Part shown: piece by piece, positions 27,186-36,372 of the stretch
Numbering within the stretch: position 1 is the stretch's first letter
Layout of the letters: every line of letters starts with the position of its first letter
Source of the DNA: Dorea_D hominis
GTDB lineage: Bacteria > Bacillota > Clostridia > Lachnospirales > Lachnospiraceae
NCBI RefSeq assembly: GCF_014287705.1
Contig: NZ_JACOOY010000008.1
Coordinates: forward strand, 87,464 to 151,463
Direction of reading: 5' to 3'
Length of the DNA: 64,000 nucleotides
Position numbers and translations under genes: made by a program
The notes under the pieces: model-generated
Seen by the model: only the letters and a program-made list of their open reading frames with translations
Database searches by the model: none
Told to the model about the DNA's origin: nothing

Positions 27186-27506
27186 TACTACACTCAGCAC
27201 GGCATATACAAGTGCTGTCACTGTGTGTCCGCTCTGAAACAGATCCGTTGTTTCAAAAGCAAACGTAGAAAATGTCGTAAATCCTCCGCAGATTCCAACT
27301 TTCAGAAATAACACAAGCTGAGGATTCACTGACGGATGCTTTCCTGCATAAGTTGCAATGCAGCCGATCAGGAAAGCTCCTGCCACATTAATCAAAAACG
27401 TCTTATATGGAAATCCGCTCTCACTTTGAACCGGAAGCAGACCGATCAGATAACGGCAGACTGCTCCGATAAATCCACCTAAACCTACAAATAAACAATT
27501 TATCAA
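27141..27506 (-). CDS. crcB: Fluoride channel CrcB/Fluc
   Basis: A 121-residue, four-segment protein with the signature GICGGFTTFSTFAFE and GGFIGAVCRYLIG. It forms dimeric channels that release fluoride. The start appears to be TTG 9 bases after AGGAAG. No fluoride riboswitch is present upstream, where the fliB-like gene ends 30 bases away. The 3' end overlaps the MATE gene tail to tail. Confidence 0.9.
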   Translation of the reverse strand: MINCLFVGLGGFIGAVCRYLIGLLPVQSESGFPYKTFLINVAGAFLIGCIATYAGKHPSVNPQLVLFLKVGICGGFTTFSTFAFETTDLFQSGHTVTALVYAVLSVVSGVLAVFASQFLLH

Positions 27507-27536
27507 TTTACTTATCTTCCTAACTTTATTTATACT

Positions 27537-28700
27537 CTATTCTTCTGCAGCTTTCTTTGCAAACCACGGCACCGGTCTTTCACTCATCAAACGCTCCATC
27601 AGGTTGAGATTCGGATCGGAATGTTCCAGTTCTCTTGAAAAGCGGTATACCGTATCAACAAGATCTTCAAAATACAACTCTTTTTCATTCTTTATCCACT
27701 GCGCCATCAGAATTTCCTGCATAAGCAGTACACTTACAACCGCCATCTGCGCCTTGGAATATGCATGTCCATCATAAACCGCACCACACAGATAAGTACT
27801 TAAGAAATACACAAGAAGCTGTTCTTTCTGTATCTCAAATTCCGGCATCTTCTCTGCCATCCATCCTTCAAACGCATTCCTAAGCTCATAGTAGTGAGCC
27901 TCACCTTTTCCATACAGCCACTGTTCTGCTTCCAGAAGATGTGGTTCCCAGTTATCCCGAAGTCTCTCTAACCGATACTGATCCCGGAAAGTTTCTGTCA
28001 TAAATTCATAGAACCTATGCTTCTCTTCTTCTGTATAAAGCTTAGCGATCTGTCCTTTTATATAATCCATTGCTTTTTCTGTCCGGTATTTTTCCAGTAC
28101 CATCTCTCCGTCAAATATTTCCTGCTTCTGAATCCGGATCTGCAGGTCATGGGCGATTGCAAGCACAAGTCCGGTGCGCAGATTTAATGACAGTTCGCGG
28201 TTCTGCAGGATCTGTATCATCATTGTTCTTGCATCTGCCAGAAGCGAATATAAAAATGGATCAAATGCATCATCCCAGCACTCTTCTTTCTCATCTTCAT
28301 GAATCAGAAGCTGCACCGGTTCTTTTCTTTGTAGCAGGATTTTTGCCACTTCTGGGCATGACACAGAGAGCGTCATTTCCCTGACACCCTCAAATTCTTC
28401 AATATGCCTTGGATAACGCTTACACGTCTTACACAATGCCTTTTCACCAAGTGCTGTGTACATATTGCAGAGATTATCCTCATTCAGGAAATAACACCTT
28501 TTCTCCTCATCCTGCCGGAAAGCGCCTTCTTTCCAGTCCACACCGGCACGAATCTCCTTTCGGTATTCTCCTGTTACTTTTTTATATTGCCTGAGCGCCG
28601 ACTTATCCGCTACGATCTGCCATCCTGCGCAGCATGTATCTTCACAGGCTCCGGCAACGCAGTGAAACTGCCGGTAATAATCCGGTATTGTATATAACAT
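27537..28700 (-). CDS. FliB-like lysine-N-methylase homologue
   Basis: A 387-residue protein whose N-terminus has the Cys pattern of the FliB/YkgJ family: CVAGACEDTCCAGW, then RCYFLN...LCNMY, LCKTCKRYPR and a later SVSCPE, suggesting an iron-sulfur or zinc cluster. FliB methylates flagellin lysines in Salmonella. No flagellar gene is in this window, and such homologues are common in non-motile Clostridia, so the true substrate is uncertain. It starts 6 bases after dapL ends. Confidence 0.75.
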   Translation of the reverse strand: MLYTIPDYYRQFHCVAGACEDTCCAGWQIVADKSALRQYKKVTGEYRKEIRAGVDWKEGAFRQDEEKRCYFLNEDNLCNMYTALGEKALCKTCKRYPRHIEEFEGVREMTLSVSCPEVAKILLQRKEPVQLLIHEDEKEECWDDAFDPFLYSLLADARTMMIQILQNRELSLNLRTGLVLAIAHDLQIRIQKQEIFDGEMVLEKYRTEKAMDYIKGQIAKLYTEEEKHRFYEFMTETFRDQYRLERLRDNWEPHLLEAEQWLYGKGEAHYYELRNAFEGWMAEKMPEFEIQKEQLLVYFLSTYLCGAVYDGHAYSKAQMAVVSVLLMQEILMAQWIKNEKELYFEDLVDTVYRFSRELEHSDPNLNLMERLMSERPVPWFAKKAAEE

Positions 28701-28706
28701 AATAAA

Positions 28707-29924
28707 TTAACCCATCTTCTTAATTCTTTCAATGGCTGCCACTGTATTTTCATAAGAGCCAAATGCTGTCAGACGGAAATATCCTTCTCCGCTTGGTCCG
28801 AATCCTGATCCCGGAGTTCCTACAACACCGGCATCCTTTAACAGATGATCAAAGAAATCCCAGGATGTCATTCCCTGTGGAACTTCCAGCCAGATATACG
28901 GTGCATTTACACCACCGGATACGTTATATCCGGCATCTCTTAGGCCTTCTTTAATCGTTTTTGCATTCTTCATATAGTAGGCAATCTGCTCTTTTAACTG
29001 TGCTTTACCAGCCTCAGAATATACAGCTTCTCCGGCCCTCTGTACGATATACGGTGCTCCGTTGTACTTCGTTCCATGTCTTCTTGCCCAGAGAGAATGC
29101 AACATTACATCTCCGGATTTCAGATCTTTTGGAATCACCGTTGCGCCAAGTCTGACACCTGTAAATCCTGCATTCTTTGAGAAACTTCTAAGCTCGATCG
29201 CGCAGGTTCTTGCACCTTCGCACTCATAAATGCTGTGCGGTACATCATCCTCAGAAATATATGCTTCATAAGCAGCATCATAGATAATGACTGCTCCGAC
29301 TTTATTGGCATAATCTACCCATTCCTGTAACTGTGCTTTTGTAATGGTAGATCCTGTCGGATTATTCGGGAAACACAGATAAATAATATCCGGTGTTTCT
29401 TTCGGCAGTTCCGGTGCAAAATTCGTCTCTTTTGTACATGGCATGTAAATGACATCACTCCATGTCTCTGTCTTCGCATCGTAAGTTCCTGTACGTCCTG
29501 CCATAACATTTGTATCTACATAAACCGGATATACCGGATCACATACGGCGATCTTATTGTCTTTGGCAAAGATTTCCTGAATGTTACCGGAGTCACATTT
29601 TGCTCCGTCAGAAATAAAGATCTCGTCTGCTTTGATATCACATCCTTTATCCTGATAATCGTTCTTTGCCATTGCACTTCTCAAAAATTCATATCCCAGA
29701 TCCGGTGCATACCCGTGGAATGTCTCCGCATGTGCCATCTCGTCTACTGCACTGTGCAGGCTGTCAATGATTGCCGGTGCCAGTGGCTGTGTAACATCAC
29801 CGATTCCAAGACGGATAATGCTCTTGTCCGGATTCTCTTCCTGATAAGCACGTACTTTCTTTCCAATTGTGGAAAATAAATAGCTTCCCGGCAGTTTTAA
29901 ATAATCTTCATTTACTTTAAACAT
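28707..29924 (-). CDS. dapL: LL-diaminopimelate aminotransferase
   Basis: A 405-residue PLP enzyme of the DapL pathway, which makes LL-diaminopimelate from tetrahydrodipicolinate in one step. The PLP lysine is in SFSKNAGFTGVR, and RLGIGDVTQPL near the N-terminus is typical of the family. With dapF next to it and dapB at 37.9 kb it covers three lysine and peptidoglycan precursor steps. Confidence 0.93.
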   Translation of the reverse strand: MFKVNEDYLKLPGSYLFSTIGKKVRAYQEENPDKSIIRLGIGDVTQPLAPAIIDSLHSAVDEMAHAETFHGYAPDLGYEFLRSAMAKNDYQDKGCDIKADEIFISDGAKCDSGNIQEIFAKDNKIAVCDPVYPVYVDTNVMAGRTGTYDAKTETWSDVIYMPCTKETNFAPELPKETPDIIYLCFPNNPTGSTITKAQLQEWVDYANKVGAVIIYDAAYEAYISEDDVPHSIYECEGARTCAIELRSFSKNAGFTGVRLGATVIPKDLKSGDVMLHSLWARRHGTKYNGAPYIVQRAGEAVYSEAGKAQLKEQIAYYMKNAKTIKEGLRDAGYNVSGGVNAPYIWLEVPQGMTSWDFFDHLLKDAGVVGTPGSGFGPSGEGYFRLTAFGSYENTVAAIERIKKMG

Positions 29925-29990
29925 CTTTCTTCCTCCTGTTTATGACTTTACTGATTGTTTTGTTGTTTCTGGAATTCAATGTATGACGCA

Positions 29991-30848
29991 TTATACATCA
30001 ATATCTGTAAGATCGATCTCTCCGTCAAATACAACCTTTGCAGGTCCGGTCATATAGACTTTATCTGCTTCTTTATCCCACTCAATGAGCAGATCGCCTC
30101 CCAGTAGTTTTACGGTTACCCGGTCCTCTGTCAACCCGTTTAAAATGCTGGCTACTGCAACAGCACAAGCACCTGTTCCACAGGCAAGTGTTTCACCGGA
30201 ACCACGCTCCCACACACGCATCTCTACCGTTTTACGGTCCAGTACATGTGCAAATTCTGTATTGATACGCTCCGGGAACCGTTTATGATTTTCAAAAGAC
30301 GGACCTATTTTCAAAAGATCCAATCCTTTTACATCGTCTACATAAACCACTGTATGCGGATTGCCCATGGAAACTCCTGTCATATAATATGTCTTCCCCT
30401 CTACTTCAAGCGGGGCATCAATGATTCTTGTATCTTCCGGATTCTCCGGCACGATCGGAATCTGGGATGGCGCAAGGCGCGGACTTCCCATATCAACTTT
30501 CACAAGGCTTACTTTGCCATCTTCCACAGTCAGATCCAGATATTTGATCCCGCCAAGTGTCTCCACGGAAATGCTCGTCTTATCGGTAAGACCGTAATCA
30601 TATACATATTTAGCAACACAGCGGATGCCATTTCCGCACATTTCACCTCTGGAACCATCTGCATTATACATCTGCATTTCAAAATCTGCCACCTTGGATG
30701 GACAGATCATAATCAACCCGTCCGAACCGATTCCAAAATGTCTGTCACTGACAAACTTCGATACTTCCGCCGGATTCTTAATTGTTTCTCTCAAGCAGTT
30801 TACATAGACATAATCATTGCCCAAGCCCTGCATTTTTGTAAATTCCAT
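29991..30848 (-). CDS. dapF: Diaminopimelate epimerase
   Basis: A 285-residue enzyme that converts LL- to meso-diaminopimelate. The two catalytic cysteines are in EMCGNGIRC and ACGTGACA. It stands 66 bases upstream of dapL and 14 bases after the ANTAR gene, so glnA-nitR-dapF-dapL may be partly co-transcribed. Confidence 0.95.
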   Translation of the reverse strand: MEFTKMQGLGNDYVYVNCLRETIKNPAEVSKFVSDRHFGIGSDGLIMICPSKVADFEMQMYNADGSRGEMCGNGIRCVAKYVYDYGLTDKTSISVETLGGIKYLDLTVEDGKVSLVKVDMGSPRLAPSQIPIVPENPEDTRIIDAPLEVEGKTYYMTGVSMGNPHTVVYVDDVKGLDLLKIGPSFENHKRFPERINTEFAHVLDRKTVEMRVWERGSGETLACGTGACAVAVASILNGLTEDRVTVKLLGGDLLIEWDKEADKVYMTGPAKVVFDGEIDLTDIDV

Positions 30849-30862
30849 CTTCTATATCTCCT

Positions 30863-31411
30863 CTACTCTGACATAATGCTCAATACCATCTCTGCTGTCT
30901 CTACCATGTTTGTTCCACTGTCCATACTGCTTTTCTGCAAATATCTATGTGCCTCTTCTTCCGTCATATTGTTACGTGCCATCAGCAGTTCTTTTGCCTT
31001 TCTGACTGTCTCTTGCTGCTTCGGATCACGATTTTTTAACTGCTTCTTGCGTTTCCGTCTACGCCTGTCAATATTGGTCAGCATCATCTCGATCGTATTC
31101 ATCAGATCATACACTTTAATCGGCATCGACAATCCCATCACGCCCCGCACCAGTCCATCACTCCATTTGTCCTGCGACGCGACAAGCAGCATATCAAAAC
31201 TTTCCGGAAGATATTCTCTGAGATCCGTATACATCATATCTTTTAATTTGTAACCACACACGACAATTCCTTCATCCACAGTATCCGCATAATGCATTGC
31301 CTGTGCCCCCGTTGTCGCCACTCCGGTAACATTTACTCCATTTCGCACCAGCAGATTCCGGATATTAATTGCATTTTCCTTCTTTGGAAATACTACAATA
31401 ATACCTATCAC
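30863..31411 (-). CDS. ANTAR-domain RNA-binding antiterminator, NitR-like
   Basis: A 182-residue protein with a degenerate receiver-like N-terminal half and a C-terminal ANTAR domain (about residues 115-180) with the helical KAKELLMARNNMTEEEAHRYLQ. ANTAR proteins bind paired hairpins in nascent RNA and prevent termination. In Clostridium saccharobutylicum the related nitR lies just after glnA and controls it. Here too it follows glnA by 47 bases, and the glnA leader has a terminator-like hairpin. Confidence 0.82.
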   Translation of the reverse strand: MIGIIVVFPKKENAINIRNLLVRNGVNVTGVATTGAQAMHYADTVDEGIVVCGYKLKDMMYTDLREYLPESFDMLLVASQDKWSDGLVRGVMGLSMPIKVYDLMNTIEMMLTNIDRRRRKRKKQLKNRDPKQQETVRKAKELLMARNNMTEEEAHRYLQKSSMDSGTNMVETAEMVLSIMSE

Positions 31412-31458
31412 GCTGACACCTCCTTTAGTCGTCTCATTTTTATTCTTACTAAGGGTGC

Positions 31459-32790
31459 CTAAATGACATGCAGGTACTTTGCGATTTCCCAGTCTGTCAC
31501 CTGATTACGATAATTCATGTACTCTTCCGTCTTCACTTTGATATATTTTTCCGTCAGATCATCGCCAAGCACATTTTTAATGTAAGTGTCCTCTTCAAAT
31601 GCCTGTGCTGCTTCCAGAAGCGTTCTCGGCAGAAGTTCTGCACCAGCTGCCGCCCGCTCTTCTTCCGTCATCTCAAAAATATTGCAGTCAATGCTTTTTG
31701 GCGGCATGATCTTGTTGCGGATTCCGTCCAGTCCAGCGGCAAGGCATACTGCAAATGCCAGATATGGATTGGCTGACGGATCAGGACTGCGAAGCTCGAT
31801 TCTCTCCTCACCCTCCGGCGCCGTCGGGATCCGGATCAATGGCGTTCTGTTCTTGGCTGACCATGCAATATATACCGGTGCTTCAAATCCCGGCACAAGA
31901 CGCTTATATGAATTCACGATGGGATTCGTAATAAAGGTCAGCGCTTTGATATGTTTCATAATTCCACCGATGAAATAATAAGCTTCTTTACTCAGCCCTT
32001 TCTCATCTGAACTGTCTGAAAATATATTCACACCATCCCGGCTTAATGACATGTTCGTATGCATGCCGGAACCATTCTCTCCGTACTTCGGTTTTGGCAT
32101 AAAAGATGCGTGCAGACCGTGTCTCTTGGCAATCGTCTTGACAACCAGTTTGAATGTCATGATATTGTCTGCCGCAGACAACGCCTCGTCATATTGGAAA
32201 TCAATCTCATGCTGTGCCGGCGACATCTCGTGGTGAGATGCCTCGATGACAAATCCCATATCCTCCATTGTCAATACCATGTCACGTCTCGCATTTTCGC
32301 CGAAATCTAATGGTCCAAGGTCAAAATACGTGGCTCGCTCATGGGAAATCGTTGTCGGTACACTGTCATCATCCATATGGAATAAGAAAAATTCACATTC
32401 CGGCCCGACGTTAAACTGATATCCCATCTCTTTTGCCTCTTCGATCACTTTCTTCAGTACATATCTCGGATCGCTCTCAAATGGTGTTCCGTCTGCTTTA
32501 TGCACCTCGCAGATCAGTCTTGCAACTTTACCCTGCTGCGGCCTCCACGGAAAAATCTCAAATGTATTCAGATCCGGATAAAGATACATATCCGAATCTT
32601 CCACCCTTGCAAAGCCTTCAATGGAAGAGCCGTCAAACATGCACTGGTTATTCAGCGCTTTCTCCAACTGGCTGGTAGTGATCGCTACATTTTTCAATGT
32701 TCCGAAAATATCGGTAAACTGCAGCCGGATGAATCCCACATCCTCTTCTTCTACCATCTGTAAAATATCTTCACGCGTATAATTATTCAT
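31459..32790 (-). CDS. glnA: Glutamine synthetase, type I alpha
   Basis: A 443-residue enzyme that makes glutamine from glutamate, ammonia and ATP. Motifs include MFDGSSIEGF, the catalytic NVGPECEFF, GSGMHTNMSL and KNRTPLIRIP. Length and the absence of the adenylylation loop place it in GSI-alpha, the feedback-regulated form of Firmicutes. I start at the ATG at 32790, 8 bases after AGGAGG; the earlier in-frame start at 32808 lies before this ribosome site. Confidence 0.95.
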   Translation of the reverse strand: MNNYTREDILQMVEEEDVGFIRLQFTDIFGTLKNVAITTSQLEKALNNQCMFDGSSIEGFARVEDSDMYLYPDLNTFEIFPWRPQQGKVARLICEVHKADGTPFESDPRYVLKKVIEEAKEMGYQFNVGPECEFFLFHMDDDSVPTTISHERATYFDLGPLDFGENARRDMVLTMEDMGFVIEASHHEMSPAQHEIDFQYDEALSAADNIMTFKLVVKTIAKRHGLHASFMPKPKYGENGSGMHTNMSLSRDGVNIFSDSSDEKGLSKEAYYFIGGIMKHIKALTFITNPIVNSYKRLVPGFEAPVYIAWSAKNRTPLIRIPTAPEGEERIELRSPDPSANPYLAFAVCLAAGLDGIRNKIMPPKSIDCNIFEMTEEERAAAGAELLPRTLLEAAQAFEEDTYIKNVLGDDLTEKYIKVKTEEYMNYRNQVTDWEIAKYLHVI

Positions 32791-32829
32791 TATATGCACC
32801 TCCTGCATTTACTGCTGTATGTAAAAATG

Positions 32830-32858
32830 GGCGTTCTCATGCCTTAGATGAAAACGCC
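32830..32858 (-). promoter_or_regulatory. Terminator-like hairpin in the glnA leader (attenuator candidate)
   Basis: On the minus strand GGCGTTTTCAT and ATGAGAACGCC pair (11 bp with one wobble) around a 7-base loop, followed by CATTTTT. It starts about 14 bases after the expected transcription start and ends about 40 bases before the glnA ATG. Together with the adjacent ANTAR gene this suggests antitermination control. Confidence 0.6.
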
Positions 32859-32878
32859 ATTGCTTTACCTTGTTAAAA

Positions 32879-32907
32879 ATTATAGAAAAAAAAGCCCTCT
32901 TTGTCAA
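32879..32907 (-). promoter_or_regulatory. Consensus promoter of glnA
   Basis: On the minus strand TTGACA (32902-32907), 17 bases and TATAAT (32879-32884) match the vegetative consensus exactly. Confidence 0.88.
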
Positions 32908-32935
32908 CGAAAAATGTCGTTGTTGATACTTTTGA

Positions 32936-32964
32936 TTGAAAAACCGAACGCACTCTGTTACAAT
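32936..32964 (+). promoter_or_regulatory. Promoter of the pduL-like gene
   Basis: TTGAAA (32936-32941), 17 bases and TACAAT (32959-32964). It diverges from the glnA promoter with 28 bases between the two -35 boxes, so one bound regulator could affect both. Confidence 0.75.
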
Positions 32965-33037
32965 GTTTCCAATAAGGTTTTCAGAAAATGGCTATGAATA
33001 AAAATTAATGCAGATAATAGAAGGAGGCTCAGATACT

Positions 33038-33682
33038 ATGGGACTTGCAATACCAATCGAAACAAGCGCAAGACACATCCATATGTGCCAGGAAGATTTT
33101 GAACACTTATTTGGGAAAGGGAAAACGCTCACCCACCGGGTAGATCTGAGCCAACCTGGTCAGTATGCCTGTGAAGAACGCGTTACGATCAAAGGTCCGA
33201 AAGGAACATTTGAAAATGTTGCTCTGCTTGGACCTTTCCGTAATGAGACACAGGTGGAGATTTCCATGACTGATTCACGAAAGCTCGGCATTCCGGGCAT
33301 CATCCGTCAATCCGGCGATACAAAGGGCACACCCGGCTGCACGCTGCTCGGTCCTGCCGGTGAGATTGAACTCGATCACGGTGTGATTGTTGCAAAGCGC
33401 CATATCCACATGACTCCAGTGCAGGCAGTCCAGTTAAATGTCAAAGACAAAGATGAAGTGTTCGTCATTATGGAGAGTTTTGAACGCTCTCTGATCTTTG
33501 CTGATGTTGTTGTCCGTGTACACCCGGACTTTGCACTCGCCATGCACGTCGATACAGACGAAGCAAATGCATTTGCCGGACATGAACACCCAACCGGTGT
33601 CATCTTAAAATTATTTGGCGGACGTACATACAATCTTCAGAAATGGGCAGACGAATTACAAAGCGGAATCAACCGGCTGTAG
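33038..33682 (+). CDS. pduL: PduL-type phosphate acyltransferase
   Basis: A 214-residue zinc enzyme that exchanges CoA and phosphate on acetyl or propionyl groups. The duplicated His motifs ETSARHIHM and VAKRHIHM are visible. There is no N-terminal extension that could serve as an encapsulation peptide and no microcompartment gene nearby, so a cytosolic role in acetate or propionate metabolism is likely. The ATG at 33038 follows AAGGAGG by 10 bases. It ends inside its own terminator. Confidence 0.85.
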   Translation: MGLAIPIETSARHIHMCQEDFEHLFGKGKTLTHRVDLSQPGQYACEERVTIKGPKGTFENVALLGPFRNETQVEISMTDSRKLGIPGIIRQSGDTKGTPGCTLLGPAGEIELDHGVIVAKRHIHMTPVQAVQLNVKDKDEVFVIMESFERSLIFADVVVRVHPDFALAMHVDTDEANAFAGHEHPTGVILKLFGGRTYNLQKWADELQSGINRL

Positions 33683-33702
33683 CCGGTGATTCCGCTCTTT
33701 TT
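33661..33702 (+). terminator. Terminator of the pduL-like gene
   Basis: AGCGGAATCA-CCGGCT and AGCCGG-GATTCCGCT make a long hairpin followed by CTTTTT. The stop codon of the gene lies in the loop, so the terminator begins within coding sequence. Confidence 0.9.
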
Positions 33703-33752
33703 ATTATTCCATCACTGCATTCTAAATATTTCTAATTTTCAAATCGTCGTGT

Positions 33753-33998
33753 TTACAACTTTGCAGTCAGTGTCTTTGCACTGACTCCTTTTAACATTCC
33801 AAGTTTTCCGGAAAGAGAGCTTGTCACATCTCCCGGCGCGTCCAGCACCACACTGATGATCGACACTTCTCTCTGCCGGTACGGAATGCCCATTCTTCCG
33901 ACAATATAATTTCTAAATTCGTGAAGCAGTTCATTCACCGTTACTGCTGCCTCTTCATCTTTTATAATAATGCTGATTACAGATACACGACTATCCAT
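33753..33998 (-). CDS. TM1266-family putative regulator of iron-only hydrogenase
   Basis: An 81-residue ACT/NikR-like ferredoxin-fold protein (VSVISIIIKDEEAAVTVNELLHEF...GRMGIPYRQREVSIISVVLDAP) of the family annotated as iron-only hydrogenase system regulator. That role rests on gene neighbourhoods and not on biochemistry, and no hydrogenase genes are here. The start at 33998 follows GAGGAAG. Confidence 0.75.
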   Translation of the reverse strand: MDSRVSVISIIIKDEEAAVTVNELLHEFRNYIVGRMGIPYRQREVSIISVVLDAPGDVTSSLSGKLGMLKGVSAKTLTAKL

Positions 33999-34017
33999 CC
34001 GTCTCTTCCTCTCTTCA

Positions 34018-34773
34018 CTATAATGCAATGTCCAGTTCGATTGGGCAATGATCCGATCCCATAACGTCGGTCAGGATCTTCGCATCTTCAATCTTATCCT
34101 TCAGGCAGTCCGATACACAAAAATAGTCAATTCTCCATCCTGCATTCTTTGCCCTTGCGCTGAAACGGTAAGACCACCAAGAATAAATTCCTTCCACATC
34201 CGGATACAGATAACGGAATGTATCTGTAAATCCTGCTGCAAGAAGGTCTGTAAATTTTCCACGTTCTTCATCTGTAAATCCGGCATTCTTACGGTTTGTC
34301 TTCGGATTCTTCAAGTCGATCTCTTTGTGTGCAACATTCAGATCCCCACAGAAAACCACTGGTTTCTTCTCTTCCAGCCCTTTCAGATAAGCGAGAAAAT
34401 CATCTTCCCATGTCATTCTGTAATCCAGTCTTGCCAGTTCACTCTGTGAATTCGGCGTATACACTGTCACAAAATAAAAATCCTCATACTCCAGTGTGAT
34501 CACACGGCCTTCCTGATCGTGTTCTTCAATTGCCATGCCATAAGTAACAGCAAGGGGCCTTTCTTTTGTAAATACCGCCGTTCCGGAATAACCTTTCTTC
34601 ACGGCATAATTCCAGTACTGTTCGTATCCATCCAGATCCAGATCTAATTGTCCTTCCTGCATCTTCGTTTCCTGAATACAGAAAATATCTGCATCCGCTT
34701 CTTTGAAGAAATCAAGAAATCCTTTCTTTACGCAGGCACGAATTCCATTTACATTCCATGATATACATTTCAT
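34018..34773 (-). CDS. exoA: Exodeoxyribonuclease III
   Basis: A 251-residue AP endonuclease and 3'-exonuclease of base excision repair. Family motifs are SWNVNGIRA, CIQETKM, GDLNVAHKEIDL and the catalytic GSDHCPIEL. Follows truA after 15 bases. Confidence 0.93.
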   Translation of the reverse strand: MKCISWNVNGIRACVKKGFLDFFKEADADIFCIQETKMQEGQLDLDLDGYEQYWNYAVKKGYSGTAVFTKERPLAVTYGMAIEEHDQEGRVITLEYEDFYFVTVYTPNSQSELARLDYRMTWEDDFLAYLKGLEEKKPVVFCGDLNVAHKEIDLKNPKTNRKNAGFTDEERGKFTDLLAAGFTDTFRYLYPDVEGIYSWWSYRFSARAKNAGWRIDYFCVSDCLKDKIEDAKILTDVMGSDHCPIELDIAL

Positions 34774-34788
34774 CTGTTCGTTTTCCTT

Positions 34789-35523
34789 CTAATAATACAC
34801 TTTTCTTAAAAACAGACCTCTGGCTGGCGCGAGGAATCCGGCAAGGCTTCTGTCTTCTGCCGCAATCACAACCGGAAGCATCGATGCCTCACGCTTGCCG
34901 GTACCGATTTCCAGCAAAGTACCTGTCAAGATACGTGCCATATGATATAAGAATCCAGTTCCATAGAAAGTGATACGCACCTTCTCACCGGAACTTACAA
35001 TCTTGATATTGGTGATCTTGCGGATCGGATCTTTGCAATCCTTATCATCCGTAAAACTTGTAAAGTTCTTCGGTCCCAGCAGATATGGCACGGCCTCACG
35101 CATCGCTTCTATATCTAATTTTTCCGGATAATGATAGCAGTATCTTCTGGAAAATACATCCGGTTTTTCTCTGCAGTCAATATAATATTCATATTTCTTG
35201 CCTTTGGCACTTTTTCTGGCATGAAATCCATTTCGCACCAGTTCCACCTTCACGATACGGATATCCTCCGGGAGATAACGGTTCAACGAATCCTTCATCT
35301 CCTGTGGATCATACAATTTGGAAAGCTTCACACTTGCCACCTGACCTCTTGCATGTACTCCGGCGTCTGTTCTCCCCGAACCGTCTACACGCACGCGGTA
35401 TCCGACTAATTTGCCAATGCTCCATTCCAGTACAAACTGGATCGTATTGTCTGTCGTCGCCTGCCGCTGCCATCCCTGATACCTGCTTCCATCATAAGAA
35501 ATCGTTAATTTATATGTTCTCAT
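34789..35523 (-). CDS. truA: tRNA pseudouridine synthase A
   Basis: A 244-residue enzyme that makes pseudouridine at tRNA positions 38-40. The catalytic Asp is in GSGRTDAGVHARGQVAS, and ISYDGSRYQGWQRQ is the N-terminal signature. Confidence 0.95.
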   Translation of the reverse strand: MRTYKLTISYDGSRYQGWQRQATTDNTIQFVLEWSIGKLVGYRVRVDGSGRTDAGVHARGQVASVKLSKLYDPQEMKDSLNRYLPEDIRIVKVELVRNGFHARKSAKGKKYEYYIDCREKPDVFSRRYCYHYPEKLDIEAMREAVPYLLGPKNFTSFTDDKDCKDPIRKITNIKIVSSGEKVRITFYGTGFLYHMARILTGTLLEIGTGKREASMLPVVIAAEDRSLAGFLAPARGLFLRKVYY

Positions 35524-35591
35524 AGTCTAATCACCCTGTCTATTTGTACTCATCTCACTATATTATATCCTGTACAGAATATTGTAAAACT

Positions 35592-36053
35592 TTATTGTTC
35601 CTGTCCGTCCAGAATCTTCTTCAATTCATCCATAAATGTATTCACATCCTTAAACTCCCTATATACAGATGCGAATCTTACATATGCAACTTCGTCCAGA
35701 TCTTTCAGCGCATCCATAACGATCTCCCCGATCGTACTGCTTGCAATCTCTTTCTCTTCCAGACTGAACACCTGTGTCTCCACAGCTTCCACTGTCTTCT
35801 GGATCCTTGCCGCCGATACCGGACGTTTATAACAAGCTCTTAAAATTCCTCTTTCAATCTTGCCTCGGTCATACTGTTCTCTGTTATCATCCTTTTTAAT
35901 AATGATCAGCGGAATCGTCTCTATCTTTTCATAAGTCGTGAAACGTTTCCCGCATGCATCACAAGATCTGCGTCTGCGGATAGAATTGCCTTCTTCCGCC
36001 GGTCTTGAATCTATAACTCTTGTATCTGAATTACCACAATATGGACATTTCAT
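35592..36053 (-). CDS. nrdR: Transcriptional repressor NrdR
   Basis: A 153-residue repressor of ribonucleotide reductase genes. It has an N-terminal zinc ribbon (CPYCG...CDACGKRFTTYE) and a C-terminal ATP-cone domain that senses ATP and dATP. The ATG at 36053 is preferred to the GTG at 36056. It lies 68 bases before truA. Confidence 0.95.
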   Translation of the reverse strand: MKCPYCGNSDTRVIDSRPAEEGNSIRRRRSCDACGKRFTTYEKIETIPLIIIKKDDNREQYDRGKIERGILRACYKRPVSAARIQKTVEAVETQVFSLEEKEIASSTIGEIVMDALKDLDEVAYVRFASVYREFKDVNTFMDELKKILDGQEQ

Positions 36054-36132
36054 CACACTAAATTCCTTTCATACATTCTATCTTTTAGTATATCGGTTGC
36101 TCTTAGAGAAGTCAAACATCAAAAGAAACATT

Positions 36133-36372
36133 TTACTTTTCTTCATGCATTTCAACCAGAATAATATCCGGTCCAATCCGTTTAATACAGGCAAATGGAA
36201 TGATGTATTCTCCATCCTCACAGAAAAAATTACAGATCCCCCGCCCTTTTGGTATAATGATTGCTTCAATTTTTCCTTTTTTCTCATCTATGACCAGATC
36301 TTCTACATATCCAAGTTTGCAACAGTCACACGCATTGATCACTTCTTTTTCCTGAAATTCACTGAAACGCAC
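36133..36372 (-). CDS. YlmC/YmxH-family PRC-barrel protein
   Basis: A 79-residue protein with the family pattern VRF-EFQEKEVINACDC-LGYVEDL and CIKRIGPDIILVE. Bacillus relatives are expressed in sporulation, function unknown. The GTG at 36372 aligns with the usual family start and has GGAAG 6 bases upstream. The longer reading from 36492 adds an atypical 40-residue N-terminus and is probably not translated. Confidence 0.72.
   Translation of the reverse strand: MRFSEFQEKEVINACDCCKLGYVEDLVIDEKKGKIEAIIIPKGRGICNFFCEDGEYIIPFACIKRIGPDIILVEMHEEK

Noticed and set aside
27507..27536. Fluoride riboswitch upstream of crcB
   Set aside because: Only 30 bases separate the genes and the crcB-motif sequence is absent.
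29925..29990. Lysine riboswitch upstream of the dap genes
   Set aside because: The gap is too short and no conserved lysine-box sequence is visible here or before dapB.
30246..31253. 335-codon plus-strand ORF
   Set aside because: It lies antisense across dapF and the ANTAR gene, both firmly identified, and has no recognisable domain.
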